NCBI RefSeq assembly: GCF_001305515.1
Contig: NZ_LJYW01000001.1
Coordinates: forward strand, 5,306,857-5,370,856
Direction of reading: 5' to 3'
DNA: 64,000 bases
Source: Prosthecodimorpha hirschii
Lineage (GTDB): Bacteria; Pseudomonadota; Alphaproteobacteria; Rhizobiales; Ancalomicrobiaceae
The notes under the pieces are model-generated. The model was not told the origin of the DNA. It ran no database searches and saw only the letters and a program-made list of their open reading frames with translations. The translations under genes were made by a program, and so were the position numbers. Of this stretch, positions 43,661 through 51,112 are shown one piece after another; positions within the stretch are counted from its first letter, which is position 1, and each line of letters opens with the position of its first letter.

Positions 43661-44473
43661 TCAGGGATGAAGGCCGCGCCACCAGGCGGCGATCGCGGCG
43701 GCGGCCTCGTCCGGCTTCTCGGCCGGCATGGCGTGGCTCGCCCCTTCGACGGCCGCGGCCGTGACGCGCGGGCCGAATTCGTCGACGAGTTCGCGTTCGG
43801 ACCCGGCCGGGCGGAACGGATCGGCGCCGCCCATCAGGTCGAGGATCGGCGCCACGCCGGTCGACCACCAGTCCTCCTGGGCGGTCGCCGCGCGGGCGGC
43901 GCGCTGGCTGGCGACGACGGCGGGATGCCAGCCGTCGAGCCATTCGGTGGCGTCGTTGCCCTCGGCGAAGAAGCCGAGGCGCAGCGCGGCGAGCCGGTCT
44001 TGCGGTGCCGTGGCGGGATCGTTGATGGCCGTGATCGCGGCGGAGAGATGGGCCGGCCAGGCGCGCGCGCCGGAGGCGAGCAGCACGACGCCGTCGATGA
44101 GATCCGGCCGGTCGCTGGCGAGCGTGCGCGCGATCCAGGTGCCGTAGGCGTGGCCGGCGACGATCGCCGGCAGGCCGGTGCCGGCGGCGCGTTCGGCCTC
44201 GATCACGGCGGCGAAGTCGGCGGCGAAATCATGGAAGGTGACGCCGGTCATCGGCCCGACGGAGGGTGCGATGCCGCGCGGCTCGGGGCGGGCGACGCGG
44301 AAGCCGTGGCGGTTCAGCGCCTCGGCGAGCGGCCGGAGTTCGGCCGCGCAGCGTCCCGTCGAGGCGATCAGGATCACCAGCGGGCCGTCGCCCGCAACCC
44401 GGTAGCCGATGCGGATGCCGCCGGGGCGGTCGATCAGGCGAAGGGCGGCGGCATCGGTCTCGGCTGGGGACAC
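43661..44473 (-). CDS. Alpha/beta hydrolase family protein, nucleophile replaced
   Basis: A 270-residue alpha/beta-hydrolase fold with the oxyanion region VILIASTGRCAAELRPLAEAL and a late EGASHAMPAEKP carrying the catalytic-type histidine. The nucleophile elbow reads GHAYG instead of GxSxG, so the serine is alanine and classical hydrolysis is doubtful unless another residue serves. It is the only island gene on the minus strand within the liv/enoyl-CoA region, convergent with livF. A non-hydrolytic role or an inactive paralogue are the options. Confidence 0.8.
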   Translation of the reverse strand: MSPAETDAAALRLIDRPGGIRIGYRVAGDGPLVILIASTGRCAAELRPLAEALNRHGFRVARPEPRGIAPSVGPMTGVTFHDFAADFAAVIEAERAAGTGLPAIVAGHAYGTWIARTLASDRPDLIDGVVLLASGARAWPAHLSAAITAINDPATAPQDRLAALRLGFFAEGNDATEWLDGWHPAVVASQRAARAATAQEDWWSTGVAPILDLMGGADPFRPAGSERELVDEFGPRVTAAAVEGASHAMPAEKPDEAAAAIAAWWRGLHP

Positions 44474-44820
44474 GGGTCGGGTTCCTGCGGGTGGCGGTTG
44501 ACGGGCGAGGCCTGGCGGCGTTGCGGCGGCGGGGCCATGGCGAGCGGCCGGACCGTGCCGGGCGGCCGGACCGGCCGGCTCGGGCTTGCCCGGACCGGGC
44601 GGCGATTGACAAGCCCCGGATCGAGAAAATACATAAAGCTAGCTTTATCATTTAACAAGCCGCTCCGGGTTTCGATCCGGGCGTCCCGTGCGCGGGACGG
44701 GGCGGCCGGCACACCGGTTCCGGGATCGGCTCGGCACGGACGCGACACGGACGGGCCTCGGGTCCGCGCCGGGCGCGAGGCCGTCGCCGCGATCGGCGGG
44801 AATCGGGCGGGAGGAACGGC
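44474..44820. other. Divergent intergenic region with operator-like site C
   Basis: No gene in about 350 bases. A sharp AT-rich island (44623-44660) containing site C stands out from flanking GC-rich DNA. GGGAGG (44809-44814) serves the enoyl-CoA hydratase start. Confidence 0.6.
44636..44653 (+). promoter_or_regulatory. Operator-like site C
   Basis: AAGCTA-GCTTTA-TCATTT, with an overlapping 16-bp perfect palindrome ATAAAGCTAGCTTTAT at 44633-44648. It lies 168 bases before the enoyl-CoA hydratase operon and 163 before the divergent hydrolase start. Left arm identical to sites A and E. Confidence 0.5.
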
Positions 44821-45582
44821 ATGACGCTGAAGTTCGAGAAGCAGAACGCAATCGCGACCGTGACCATCGACCGGCCGCCGGTCAATGCACTGACGCTCGC
44901 GCTCTATGGCGAGATCGCCGAGACCTTCGAGGCCGCGAAGGCCTGGGACGACGTGAACGCGATCGTCTTCACCGGGGCGGGCGAGAAGGCCTTCTGCGCC
45001 GGCCTCGACCTGAACGAGTTCCTGGCCGCCACCATCCAGGACGACCCGAAGCGCGCCGCCATCGTGCGCCGGTCCTTCGCGGCGGTGCGCCATGCCCCCG
45101 TGCCGGTGATCGCCGCCGTCAACGGCCCGGCCTTCGGCGCCGGCTGCGTCTATGCCTCGGTGGCGGATATCCGCATCGCGGCCGAGCATGCCCGCTTCGG
45201 CATGCCGGAGATCAATGTCGGGCGCTGCGGCGGCGCCGCCCATATGACCCGCCACCTGCCGCAGGGCCTCCTGCGCCGGATGTATTTCACCGGCCAGCCG
45301 ATCGATGCGCGCGAGGCGTGGCGGGTCGGCTTCGTGCAGGAGGTCGTGCCCTATGCCGACCTGGCCGCGACCGCGCAGGCCATGGCCGCCGTCATCGCCG
45401 CCAAGGCGCCGATCGGCCTGCGCATGGCCAAGGAGGCGCTGAACCGCGTCGAGTTCATGCAGACCGAGGACGGCTACGAGCTGGAGCAGTCTTTCTCGAC
45501 CCGCCTGATGACCACCGAGGACGCCCGCGAGGCGACCCGGGCGGTCGTCGAGAAGCGCCCGCCCGTCTTCGTCGGCCGCTGA
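44821..45582 (+). CDS. Enoyl-CoA hydratase/isomerase family protein
   Basis: A 253-residue crotonase-fold enzyme. Oxyanion-hole segments AFCAGLDLNEF (about 58-68) and GPAFGAGC (about 102-109) are intact, and the catalytic-type glutamate is in FGMPEINVG. It would hydrate, isomerise or cleave a CoA-linked intermediate made by the CoA transferase three genes downstream. First gene of a five-gene, tightly packed operon (44821-48939) behind operator-like site C. Confidence 0.9.
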   Translation: MTLKFEKQNAIATVTIDRPPVNALTLALYGEIAETFEAAKAWDDVNAIVFTGAGEKAFCAGLDLNEFLAATIQDDPKRAAIVRRSFAAVRHAPVPVIAAVNGPAFGAGCVYASVADIRIAAEHARFGMPEINVGRCGGAAHMTRHLPQGLLRRMYFTGQPIDAREAWRVGFVQEVVPYADLAATAQAMAAVIAAKAPIGLRMAKEALNRVEFMQTEDGYELEQSFSTRLMTTEDAREATRAVVEKRPPVFVGR

Positions 45583-45584
45583 CC

Positions 45585-46403
45585 ATGAAAGCCATGGGCC
45601 TCCACCTGGAGATCGAGCGGGCCGGCGACGGCGCGCCCTGGATCGTGTTCGGCAATTCGCTGCTGACCGATCTGTCGCTCTGGGACGAGGTCATCCGCCC
45701 GCTCGGCCGCCGCTTCAACCTGCTGCGCTACGACCAGCGCGGTCACGGCCGCTCGGCGGTGCCGCCGCACCCGCTCGCCATGGCCGAACTCGGCGCGGAT
45801 CTCATCGAGGTGCTCGATGCGGCCGGCGTCGGGCGCTGCCTCTATGTCGGCCTCTCGATGGGGGTGCCGACCGGGCTGGCCGCGCTGGCGCGGGCGCCCG
45901 GCCGGTTCGGCGGCCTGATCCTGGTCGACGGGCAGGCGAAGAGCGCGGCGACCGGCGCGGCCTTCTGGCAGGAACGGATCGCGCTGGCCCGGGCGGACGG
46001 CATGGCCGCGCTCGCCGAGGCGACGGTGCGGCGCTGGCTCAGGCCCGAACGGCTCGGCACGCCGATGGCCGAACGGCTCGGCGCGATGGTGGCGGCGACC
46101 CCGCTCGAGGGCTTCGTCGCGGCCGCCTCGGCGCTGAAGAGCTACGACGAGAGCGCGGTCCTCGGCCGCATCGCCGTGCCGACGCTGCTGGTCGCCGGCG
46201 CCGAGGACGGCGCCATGCCGGACACCATGCGGACCATGGCGGCCGCGATCCCGAAAGCCCGTTTCGCCGCGATCGCCGATGCCGGCCATGTCCCGGTCTT
46301 CGAGCGGCCGGACGCCTTCCTGGCCACGATCGCGGAGGCGCTCGACGCCTGGGAGCGCGACGGTGCAGCCGACCCGATGACGGGCGGGGAGGGCCGGCGA
46401 TGA
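45585..46403 (+). CDS. Alpha/beta hydrolase, 3-oxoadipate enol-lactonase (PcaD)-like
   Basis: A 272-residue alpha/beta hydrolase with RYDQRGHGRS, the intact nucleophile elbow GLSMG (about 87-91), aspartate in VAGAEDGAMP and histidine in DAGHVPVFERPD. This pattern is shared with 3-oxoadipate enol-lactonases, and the operon also holds a carboxymuconolactone-decarboxylase-like gene. Ring-opened lactone hydrolysis is therefore a reasonable guess. Starts two bases after the enoyl-CoA hydratase stop and overlaps the GST gene. Confidence 0.85.
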   Translation: MKAMGLHLEIERAGDGAPWIVFGNSLLTDLSLWDEVIRPLGRRFNLLRYDQRGHGRSAVPPHPLAMAELGADLIEVLDAAGVGRCLYVGLSMGVPTGLAALARAPGRFGGLILVDGQAKSAATGAAFWQERIALARADGMAALAEATVRRWLRPERLGTPMAERLGAMVAATPLEGFVAAASALKSYDESAVLGRIAVPTLLVAGAEDGAMPDTMRTMAAAIPKARFAAIADAGHVPVFERPDAFLATIAEALDAWERDGAADPMTGGEGRR

Positions 46404-47077
46404 GGCTGCTCTGGTCGCCGCGCTCGCCCTTCGTGCGCAAGGTGATGATCCTGGTCTACGAACTCGGCCTTCAGGACCGGATCGACTGCGTGCGCGCGGT
46501 CGCGGTGCCGCGCGGCGCGCCCAACCCGGTCATCACGGCGGAGAACCCGCTCGGCAAGATCCCCGTTCTGCTGCGCGACGGGCTGCCGCCGCTCTACGAT
46601 TCGCGCGTCATCGCCGAGGCGCTGATCGCGCTGGTGCCCGATGGTGACGGCGACGGCGAACGCCTGCTGCCGGCATCCGGCGAGGCCCGCCTGACGCAGT
46701 TGCGCTGGCAGGCGCTCGGCGACGGCCTGACCGACAATCTGCTGCTCTGGCGCATCGAGCGCACGGGCGCCTCGGGCGGCGATCCCGGCACCATGGCGAG
46801 CTACCGCGCCAAGGTGATCGCCACGCTTGCGGCGCTCGAACGGGAGGCGGATGCGCTCGCCGAGGCGCCCTTCGGGCTCGGGGCGATCGCCATCCTGTGC
46901 GCGCTCGGCCAACTCGATTTCCGCTACCGCACCAGCGGCTGGCGGTCCGCCCATCCGCGGCTCGCGGCCTGGGCGGCACGACAGGCAACGCGGCCCTCGC
47001 TCGTGGCGACGGCCGTTCAGGACGATATCGGGTCCGACGAAGGACCCGTCATGGACCTCGTGTTTGGGGGAGGCTGA
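46400..47077 (+). CDS. Glutathione S-transferase family protein
   Basis: A 225-residue GST with an N-terminal thioredoxin-like domain (SPRSPFVRKVMILVYELGL, NPLGKIPVLLRDG, YDSRVIAEAL) and helical C-terminal domain (GLGAIAILCALGQLDFRY). The SPFVRKV start is typical of beta/zeta-like GSTs used in isomerisation or dehalogenation in catabolism. Overlaps the upstream hydrolase (ATGA); the CoA transferase starts three bases after its stop. Confidence 0.88.
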   Translation: MRLLWSPRSPFVRKVMILVYELGLQDRIDCVRAVAVPRGAPNPVITAENPLGKIPVLLRDGLPPLYDSRVIAEALIALVPDGDGDGERLLPASGEARLTQLRWQALGDGLTDNLLLWRIERTGASGGDPGTMASYRAKVIATLAALEREADALAEAPFGLGAIAILCALGQLDFRYRTSGWRSAHPRLAAWAARQATRPSLVATAVQDDIGSDEGPVMDLVFGGG

Positions 47078-47080
47078 GGC

Positions 47081-48277
47081 TTGGCCGGACCGCTCTCGCA
47101 TATCCGCGTGCTGGATCTCAGCCGCATCATGGCCGGCCCCTGGTCGGGCCAGATTCTCGCCGATCTCGGCGCCGACGTGATCAAGGTCGAGCGGCTCGGG
47201 GAGGGCGACGACACGCGTCGCTGGGGGCCGCCCTATCTGGCCGCCGCCGACGGCAGCCGCACGCAGGAATCCGGCTACTATCTCTCGGTCAATCGCGGCA
47301 AGCGCTCGGTCGAGGTCGACATCGCGACGCCGGAGGGCCGCGAGGTCGTGGTCGCGCTCGCCCGCACGGCCGACATCGTGCTGGAGAATTTCAAGGTCGG
47401 CACGCTCGCCCGCTACGGGCTCGGCTTCGACGACCTGAAGGCGGTCAATCCGCGCCTGATCTACTGCTCGATCACCGGCTTCGGCACGACCGGACCGCGC
47501 AAGAGCGAGGTCGCCTACGACTTCATGATCCAGGCCATGGGCGGGCTGATGAGCGTCACCGGCGAGCGGGACGATCTTCCCGGCGGCGGGCCGCAGAAGG
47601 TCGGCGTGCCGATCGTCGACATCATGACCGGCATGTATGCGACCGTCGCGGTGCTGGCCGCCCTGGCGCGGCGGGCGGAGACCGGGGAGGGCGACTTCGT
47701 CGACATCGCCATGCTGGATGTCTCGGTCGCCATGCTCGCCAACCAGGCGATGAACTATCTGGTCTCCGGCACGGCGCCGATCCGGCGCGGCAACCGGCAC
47801 CCGAACATCCAGCCGCAGGACGTGTTCGCGGTCGCCGACGGCCACCTGGTGCTGGCGGTCGGCAACGACGAGCAGTTCCGCCGCTTCGCCGAGGTGCTCG
47901 GCTGTCCCGAATGGTCGGGCGACGCGCGCTTCGCCACCAATGCGGCCCGCGTCACCCATCTCGACATCCTGCATCCGCTGATTTGCGAACGCTTTCTGAC
48001 CCAGCCGCTCGCCCACTGGCTCGCAGCCCTCGGCGCCGCCCAGGTGCCGTGCGGGCCGATCAACACCGTGCCGATGGTGTTCGAGGAGGCCCAGATCAAG
48101 CATCGCGAGATGCTGCGCGAGCTGCCGCACCCGCTCGCCGGCACCGTCAAGCAGGTGGTCAGCCCGATGCGCTTCGCCAACGCGCCGCTCGCCTTCGACC
48201 GCGCGCCGCCGCTCCTCGGCGAGCACACGGCCGAGATCCTGGCCGAACTCGGCCTCGCCGGCGAGGTCGCCCGATGA
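47081..48277 (+). CDS. CaiB/BaiF-family (class III) CoA transferase
   Basis: A 398-residue class III CoA transferase. It begins at TTG with GGGAGG 8-13 bases upstream. The family start LSHIRVLDLSRIMAGPWSGQILADLGADVIKVE is complete, RGKRSVEVDI follows, and the catalytic aspartate is expected in VPIVDIMTGMYA (about residue 181). It activates a carboxylic acid by moving CoA from a donor thioester, probably preparing the substrate of the enoyl-CoA hydratase. Overlaps the next gene by ATGA. Confidence 0.93.
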   Translation: MAGPLSHIRVLDLSRIMAGPWSGQILADLGADVIKVERLGEGDDTRRWGPPYLAAADGSRTQESGYYLSVNRGKRSVEVDIATPEGREVVVALARTADIVLENFKVGTLARYGLGFDDLKAVNPRLIYCSITGFGTTGPRKSEVAYDFMIQAMGGLMSVTGERDDLPGGGPQKVGVPIVDIMTGMYATVAVLAALARRAETGEGDFVDIAMLDVSVAMLANQAMNYLVSGTAPIRRGNRHPNIQPQDVFAVADGHLVLAVGNDEQFRRFAEVLGCPEWSGDARFATNAARVTHLDILHPLICERFLTQPLAHWLAALGAAQVPCGPINTVPMVFEEAQIKHREMLRELPHPLAGTVKQVVSPMRFANAPLAFDRAPPLLGEHTAEILAELGLAGEVAR

Positions 48278-48939
48278 CCGCGACGCCATCGGCCGGCCGC
48301 ATGCCCATCGCGGCGACCCGCACCGGCGCGCGCATCTCGCTGCCCGATGCCGACGGCATGAGCGCCGAGCAGAAGCGCGTGCGCGATGCGATCATCAACG
48401 GCCGGCGCGGCGAGCTGGTCGGGCCGCTGCGCGCCGCCCTGCACAATCCGGAACTGGCCGAACGCTGGAGCCAGCTGGGCGAGACGCTGCGCTACCGCAC
48501 GAGGCTGCCGACCCGGCTCAGCGAACTCGCCGTGCTGATGACCGCACGGGTCTGGAACAGCGAGCTCGAATGGGGCGTGCATCGCCGGGCGGCCGAGGCG
48601 GCCGGGCTGGAGGTCGCGACGATCGAGGCGATCCGCGACGGCGCGGCGCCGGCGCTCGCCGACCCGGCCGATCGCGAGGTCTACGATTTCGTCCGCGACA
48701 TGCTGACCGGCGGCGATGTCGGCGAGGCGGCCTATCAGGCGGTGCTGGCGCGCTGGGGCGAGGGCGGCGTGGTCGAACTGACCGCGCTGGTCGGCTACTA
48801 TTGCATGGTCGCGCTGACGCTGAACGTGCACCGGATTCCGCTGCCGGTGGGCCTCGGCGTCGAACTGGTCGCCGGCCGGGTCGAGGCGCCCGGGCAGCTG
48901 ACGCCGCTGCCGGCGCTCCCGGTAGCGCCGGCCGGCTGA
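48274..48939 (+). CDS. Carboxymuconolactone decarboxylase family protein
   Basis: A 221-residue all-helical AhpD/CMD-type protein. The conserved segment WNSELEWGVHRRAAEAAGL holds the Glu/His pair of the CMD branch, and no redox CxxC is present, so it is not a peroxidase. PcaC-like enzymes decarboxylate gamma-carboxymuconolactone; relatives have diverse lyase roles. Together with the PcaD-like hydrolase it suggests a lactone-forming ring-cleavage route. Last gene of its operon; its 3' end is part of a short tandem duplication. Confidence 0.85.
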   Translation: MTATPSAGRMPIAATRTGARISLPDADGMSAEQKRVRDAIINGRRGELVGPLRAALHNPELAERWSQLGETLRYRTRLPTRLSELAVLMTARVWNSELEWGVHRRAAEAAGLEVATIEAIRDGAAPALADPADREVYDFVRDMLTGGDVGEAAYQAVLARWGEGGVVELTALVGYYCMVALTLNVHRIPLPVGLGVELVAGRVEAPGQLTPLPALPVAPAG

Positions 48940-49019
48940 GGGGGCGATCCGGCACGGGATCGCGGCCGACACTCCCGGTGGCGCCGGCCGGCTGGGAGGC
49001 GATCCGGCACGGGATGGCG
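48916..49019. repeat. 56-bp imperfect tandem duplication at the end of the CMD gene
   Basis: CTCCCGGTAGCGCCGGCCGG at 48916 recurs with one change at 48972, and GGCGATCCGGCACGGGAT follows in both. The first copy includes the final codons and stop of the CMD gene; the second is non-coding. Confidence 0.8.
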
Positions 49020-49038
49020 GCGCGCGGCATTCACCCAT

Positions 49039-49056
49039 AATCTATATGATCGACAT
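49039..49056 (+). promoter_or_regulatory. Operator-like site D before the GntR gene
   Basis: AATCTA-TATGAT-CGACAT, the most diverged family member, with the same spacer as site A. It lies 37 bases before the preferred GTG start of the GntR gene, a position suited to autorepression. It also overlaps an alternative ATG at 49046, which argues against that start. Confidence 0.45.
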
Positions 49057-49093
49057 AAGCCCGGTCGGGCGGGTCGGCGGGAGGAGGCCAGAG

Positions 49094-49840
49094 GTGGCGG
49101 GCGGCAGGCAGACGACGGCAGAAGCGCTGAAGAAGAGCGCGGTCTCCCGCTATATCCAGCTCGCGACCCTGTTCCGGCGGCGCATCGAGACCGGCGAATG
49201 GGCCGTCGGCATGCAGGTGCCGACCGTCGAATCGCTCGCCCGCGACTGCGGCGTCGCGACCATGACCATCCGGCAGGCCTTCGACATCCTGGAGAGCGAG
49301 GGGCTGATCGAGCGCTTCCGCGCCAAGGGCACCTTCGTGCGCGAGCGCCCGTCGCAGGACCTCTGGTGCCAGGTCGAAACCGACTGGAAGGGCATGCTGA
49401 TCGCCCGCGACAAGGCGAAGATCGAGATCCTGCACGACGAGCGCGGCGTGCAGCTGCCGACCGCCGGCCGGCGCATCGGCCGCCCCGCCGCGGCCTACCG
49501 GCACCTGCGCCGCCGGCACACCCGCGACGGCGAGGCCTTCCTGATCGCCGATGTCTATGTCGCCGAACGCATCTGCCCACTGATCCCCGAGGAGGCCTAT
49601 TCGGCCAAGACCGCCCTGCGGCTGGTCGCCGACGTGCCCGGCCTCGTCATCACCGACGCCACCCAGACGCTGACCATCGGCAGCGCCGACCTGATCACCG
49701 CCGACCTGCTCGACATCCCGCTCAGCCACCCGGTCGCCAAGATCGAGCGCTGCGCGGTCGATGCCGAGGGCGAACTGGTGCTCTTGGCCGACGGCATCTA
49801 TCGCGGCGACAAGGTCCGGATCGACTTCAAGCTGCGCTGA
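49094..49840 (+). CDS. GntR-family transcriptional regulator, HutC subfamily (UTRA)
   Basis: A 248-residue regulator: winged helix-turn-helix at about residues 16-80 (GEWAVGMQVPTVESLARDCGV, TIRQAFDILESEGLIERFRAKGTFV) and a UTRA ligand-binding domain (about 95-245). GTG 49094 is preferred: GGGAGGAGG lies about 7-15 bases upstream, and it leaves operator-like site D in the promoter. It is the only regulator inside the island and so the natural candidate for the five dyad sites. Effector unknown, probably a pathway intermediate. Confidence 0.9.
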   Translation: MAGGRQTTAEALKKSAVSRYIQLATLFRRRIETGEWAVGMQVPTVESLARDCGVATMTIRQAFDILESEGLIERFRAKGTFVRERPSQDLWCQVETDWKGMLIARDKAKIEILHDERGVQLPTAGRRIGRPAAAYRHLRRRHTRDGEAFLIADVYVAERICPLIPEEAYSAKTALRLVADVPGLVITDATQTLTIGSADLITADLLDIPLSHPVAKIERCAVDAEGELVLLADGIYRGDKVRIDFKLR

Positions 49841-49860
49841 GCCGGTCTGCAAAAAGGTAA

Positions 49861-49878
49861 AAGCTATAAAATTGACTT
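49861..49878 (+). promoter_or_regulatory. Operator-like site E before the AKR-ALDH operon
   Basis: AAGCTA-TAAAAT-TGACTT, flanked by further A and T runs (AAAA...TTTT). Located 20 bases after the GntR stop and 230 before the aldo/keto reductase start, ahead of a 27-bp repeat leader. Confidence 0.6.
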
Positions 49879-49910
49879 TTTGCCGAGGCCGTGACATCAG
49901 ACCTCGGACG

Positions 49911-50045
49911 GCCCGCCTTCGGGCGGGCTCGTGGGAGGCCCGCCTTCGGGCGGGCTCGTGGGAGGCCCGCCTTCGGGCTGGCCCAAGGGAGGCTCGCCTT
50001 CGGTCGGGTCCGAGGGAGGCTCGCCTTCGGGCGATTGTCGGGAAA
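49911..50045 (+). repeat. Five tandem 27-bp hairpin repeats in the leader of the AKR operon
   Basis: Units start at 49911, 49938, 49965, 49992 and 50019 with an exact 27-bp period. Each contains GCCCGCCTTCGGGCGGGC or a variant, a stem with a TTCG-type loop. The array lies between operator-like site E and the aldo/keto reductase gene, so it should be in the transcribed leader. The first three units are nearly identical; the last two have GCTCGCC and broken stems. Confidence 0.9.
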
Positions 50046-50108
50046 GGCCCGCCGGCGGATCGGCCGGACGAGGGCAGGCGGTCGGACCGCACCGGGAGGA
50101 ATGTCGGC

Positions 50109-51074
50109 GTGAAGTATGTGCAGCTCGGCCGGACCGGGACCCGCGTCTCCACTCTGTGCTTCGGCACCATGTCGTTCGGCTCTTATGCGACGCCCGAGAC
50201 GGCGCATGCCCTCTACGGCGCCTGCCGCGAAGCCGGCATCAACTTTTTCGACTGCGCCAATTCCTATGCGGGCGGCGGCCGGGCCGAGAGCCTGCTCGGC
50301 GCCTGCATGAAGGCCGACCGGGACGACATCGTCATCACCTCCAAGGTCTGCCGGCCGATGTCCAAGGACACCAACGGCTCGGGCCTGTCGCGCCGGCACA
50401 TCATGGCCGAGGTCGAGGCGAGCCTGCGCCGGCTCGACACCGACCGGATCGATGTCTATTTCGCCCATCACTACGACCCCTTCACGCGGGTCGAGGAGAC
50501 GCTCAAGGCCTTCGAGGACCTGCGGCGCCAGGGCAAGATCCTCTATGCCGGCGTGTCGAACTGGTCGGCCTGGCGCATCGCCGACGCGCTCGGCGTCTCG
50601 GCGGCGCAAGGGCTGGTCGCCTTCGACGTGGTCCAGCCGATGTACAACCTGGTCAAGCGCCAGGCCGAATACGAGCTGTTCCCGCTGGCCGAGGCCAAGG
50701 GCCTCGCGGTGATGATCTTCTCGCCGCTGGCGAGCGGTCTCCTGACCCGCGCCAATGCCGATCCCGACGGCGCGCGGCGCGGACGGCTGGCCGAACCGCG
50801 CTACCTGAAGCGCTACGAGGACCGGCGCAACTTCGAGATCGCGGCCGAATTCTGCCGGATCGCCGACGAGATCGGCGTCGATCCGGCCATGCTGGCGGTC
50901 GCCTGGGCGGCCTCCCATCCGGCCGTCACCGCGCCGATCATCGGGGCCGAGACGGTCGCCGAGATGCGCAACTATCTCGACGCGGCCGATTTCGCGATGA
51001 CGCCCGACTTGCGCGCACGCATCGCCGCGCTGGCGCCGCGACCCGACTACGAAGTCGAACGCACCATCGATTGA
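50109..51074 (+). CDS. Aldo/keto reductase
   Basis: A 321-residue (beta/alpha)8 oxidoreductase. The catalytic tetrad is recognisable: D and Y in FFDCANSYAGGG, K in IVITSKVCRP and H in VYFAHHYDP. GVSNWSAWRI and the C-terminal PIIGAETVAEMRNYL bind NADP(H). It would reduce an aldehyde/ketone or work in reverse in the catabolic route. Starts at GTG with GGGAGGA 8 bases upstream. First gene of a four-gene operon with two aldehyde dehydrogenases and an SDR. Confidence 0.93.
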   Translation: MKYVQLGRTGTRVSTLCFGTMSFGSYATPETAHALYGACREAGINFFDCANSYAGGGRAESLLGACMKADRDDIVITSKVCRPMSKDTNGSGLSRRHIMAEVEASLRRLDTDRIDVYFAHHYDPFTRVEETLKAFEDLRRQGKILYAGVSNWSAWRIADALGVSAAQGLVAFDVVQPMYNLVKRQAEYELFPLAEAKGLAVMIFSPLASGLLTRANADPDGARRGRLAEPRYLKRYEDRRNFEIAAEFCRIADEIGVDPAMLAVAWAASHPAVTAPIIGAETVAEMRNYLDAADFAMTPDLRARIAALAPRPDYEVERTID

Positions 51075-51112
51075 CCGGACGACGGCCGGACCCCGGCCGC
51101 AAAGGACCGAGC

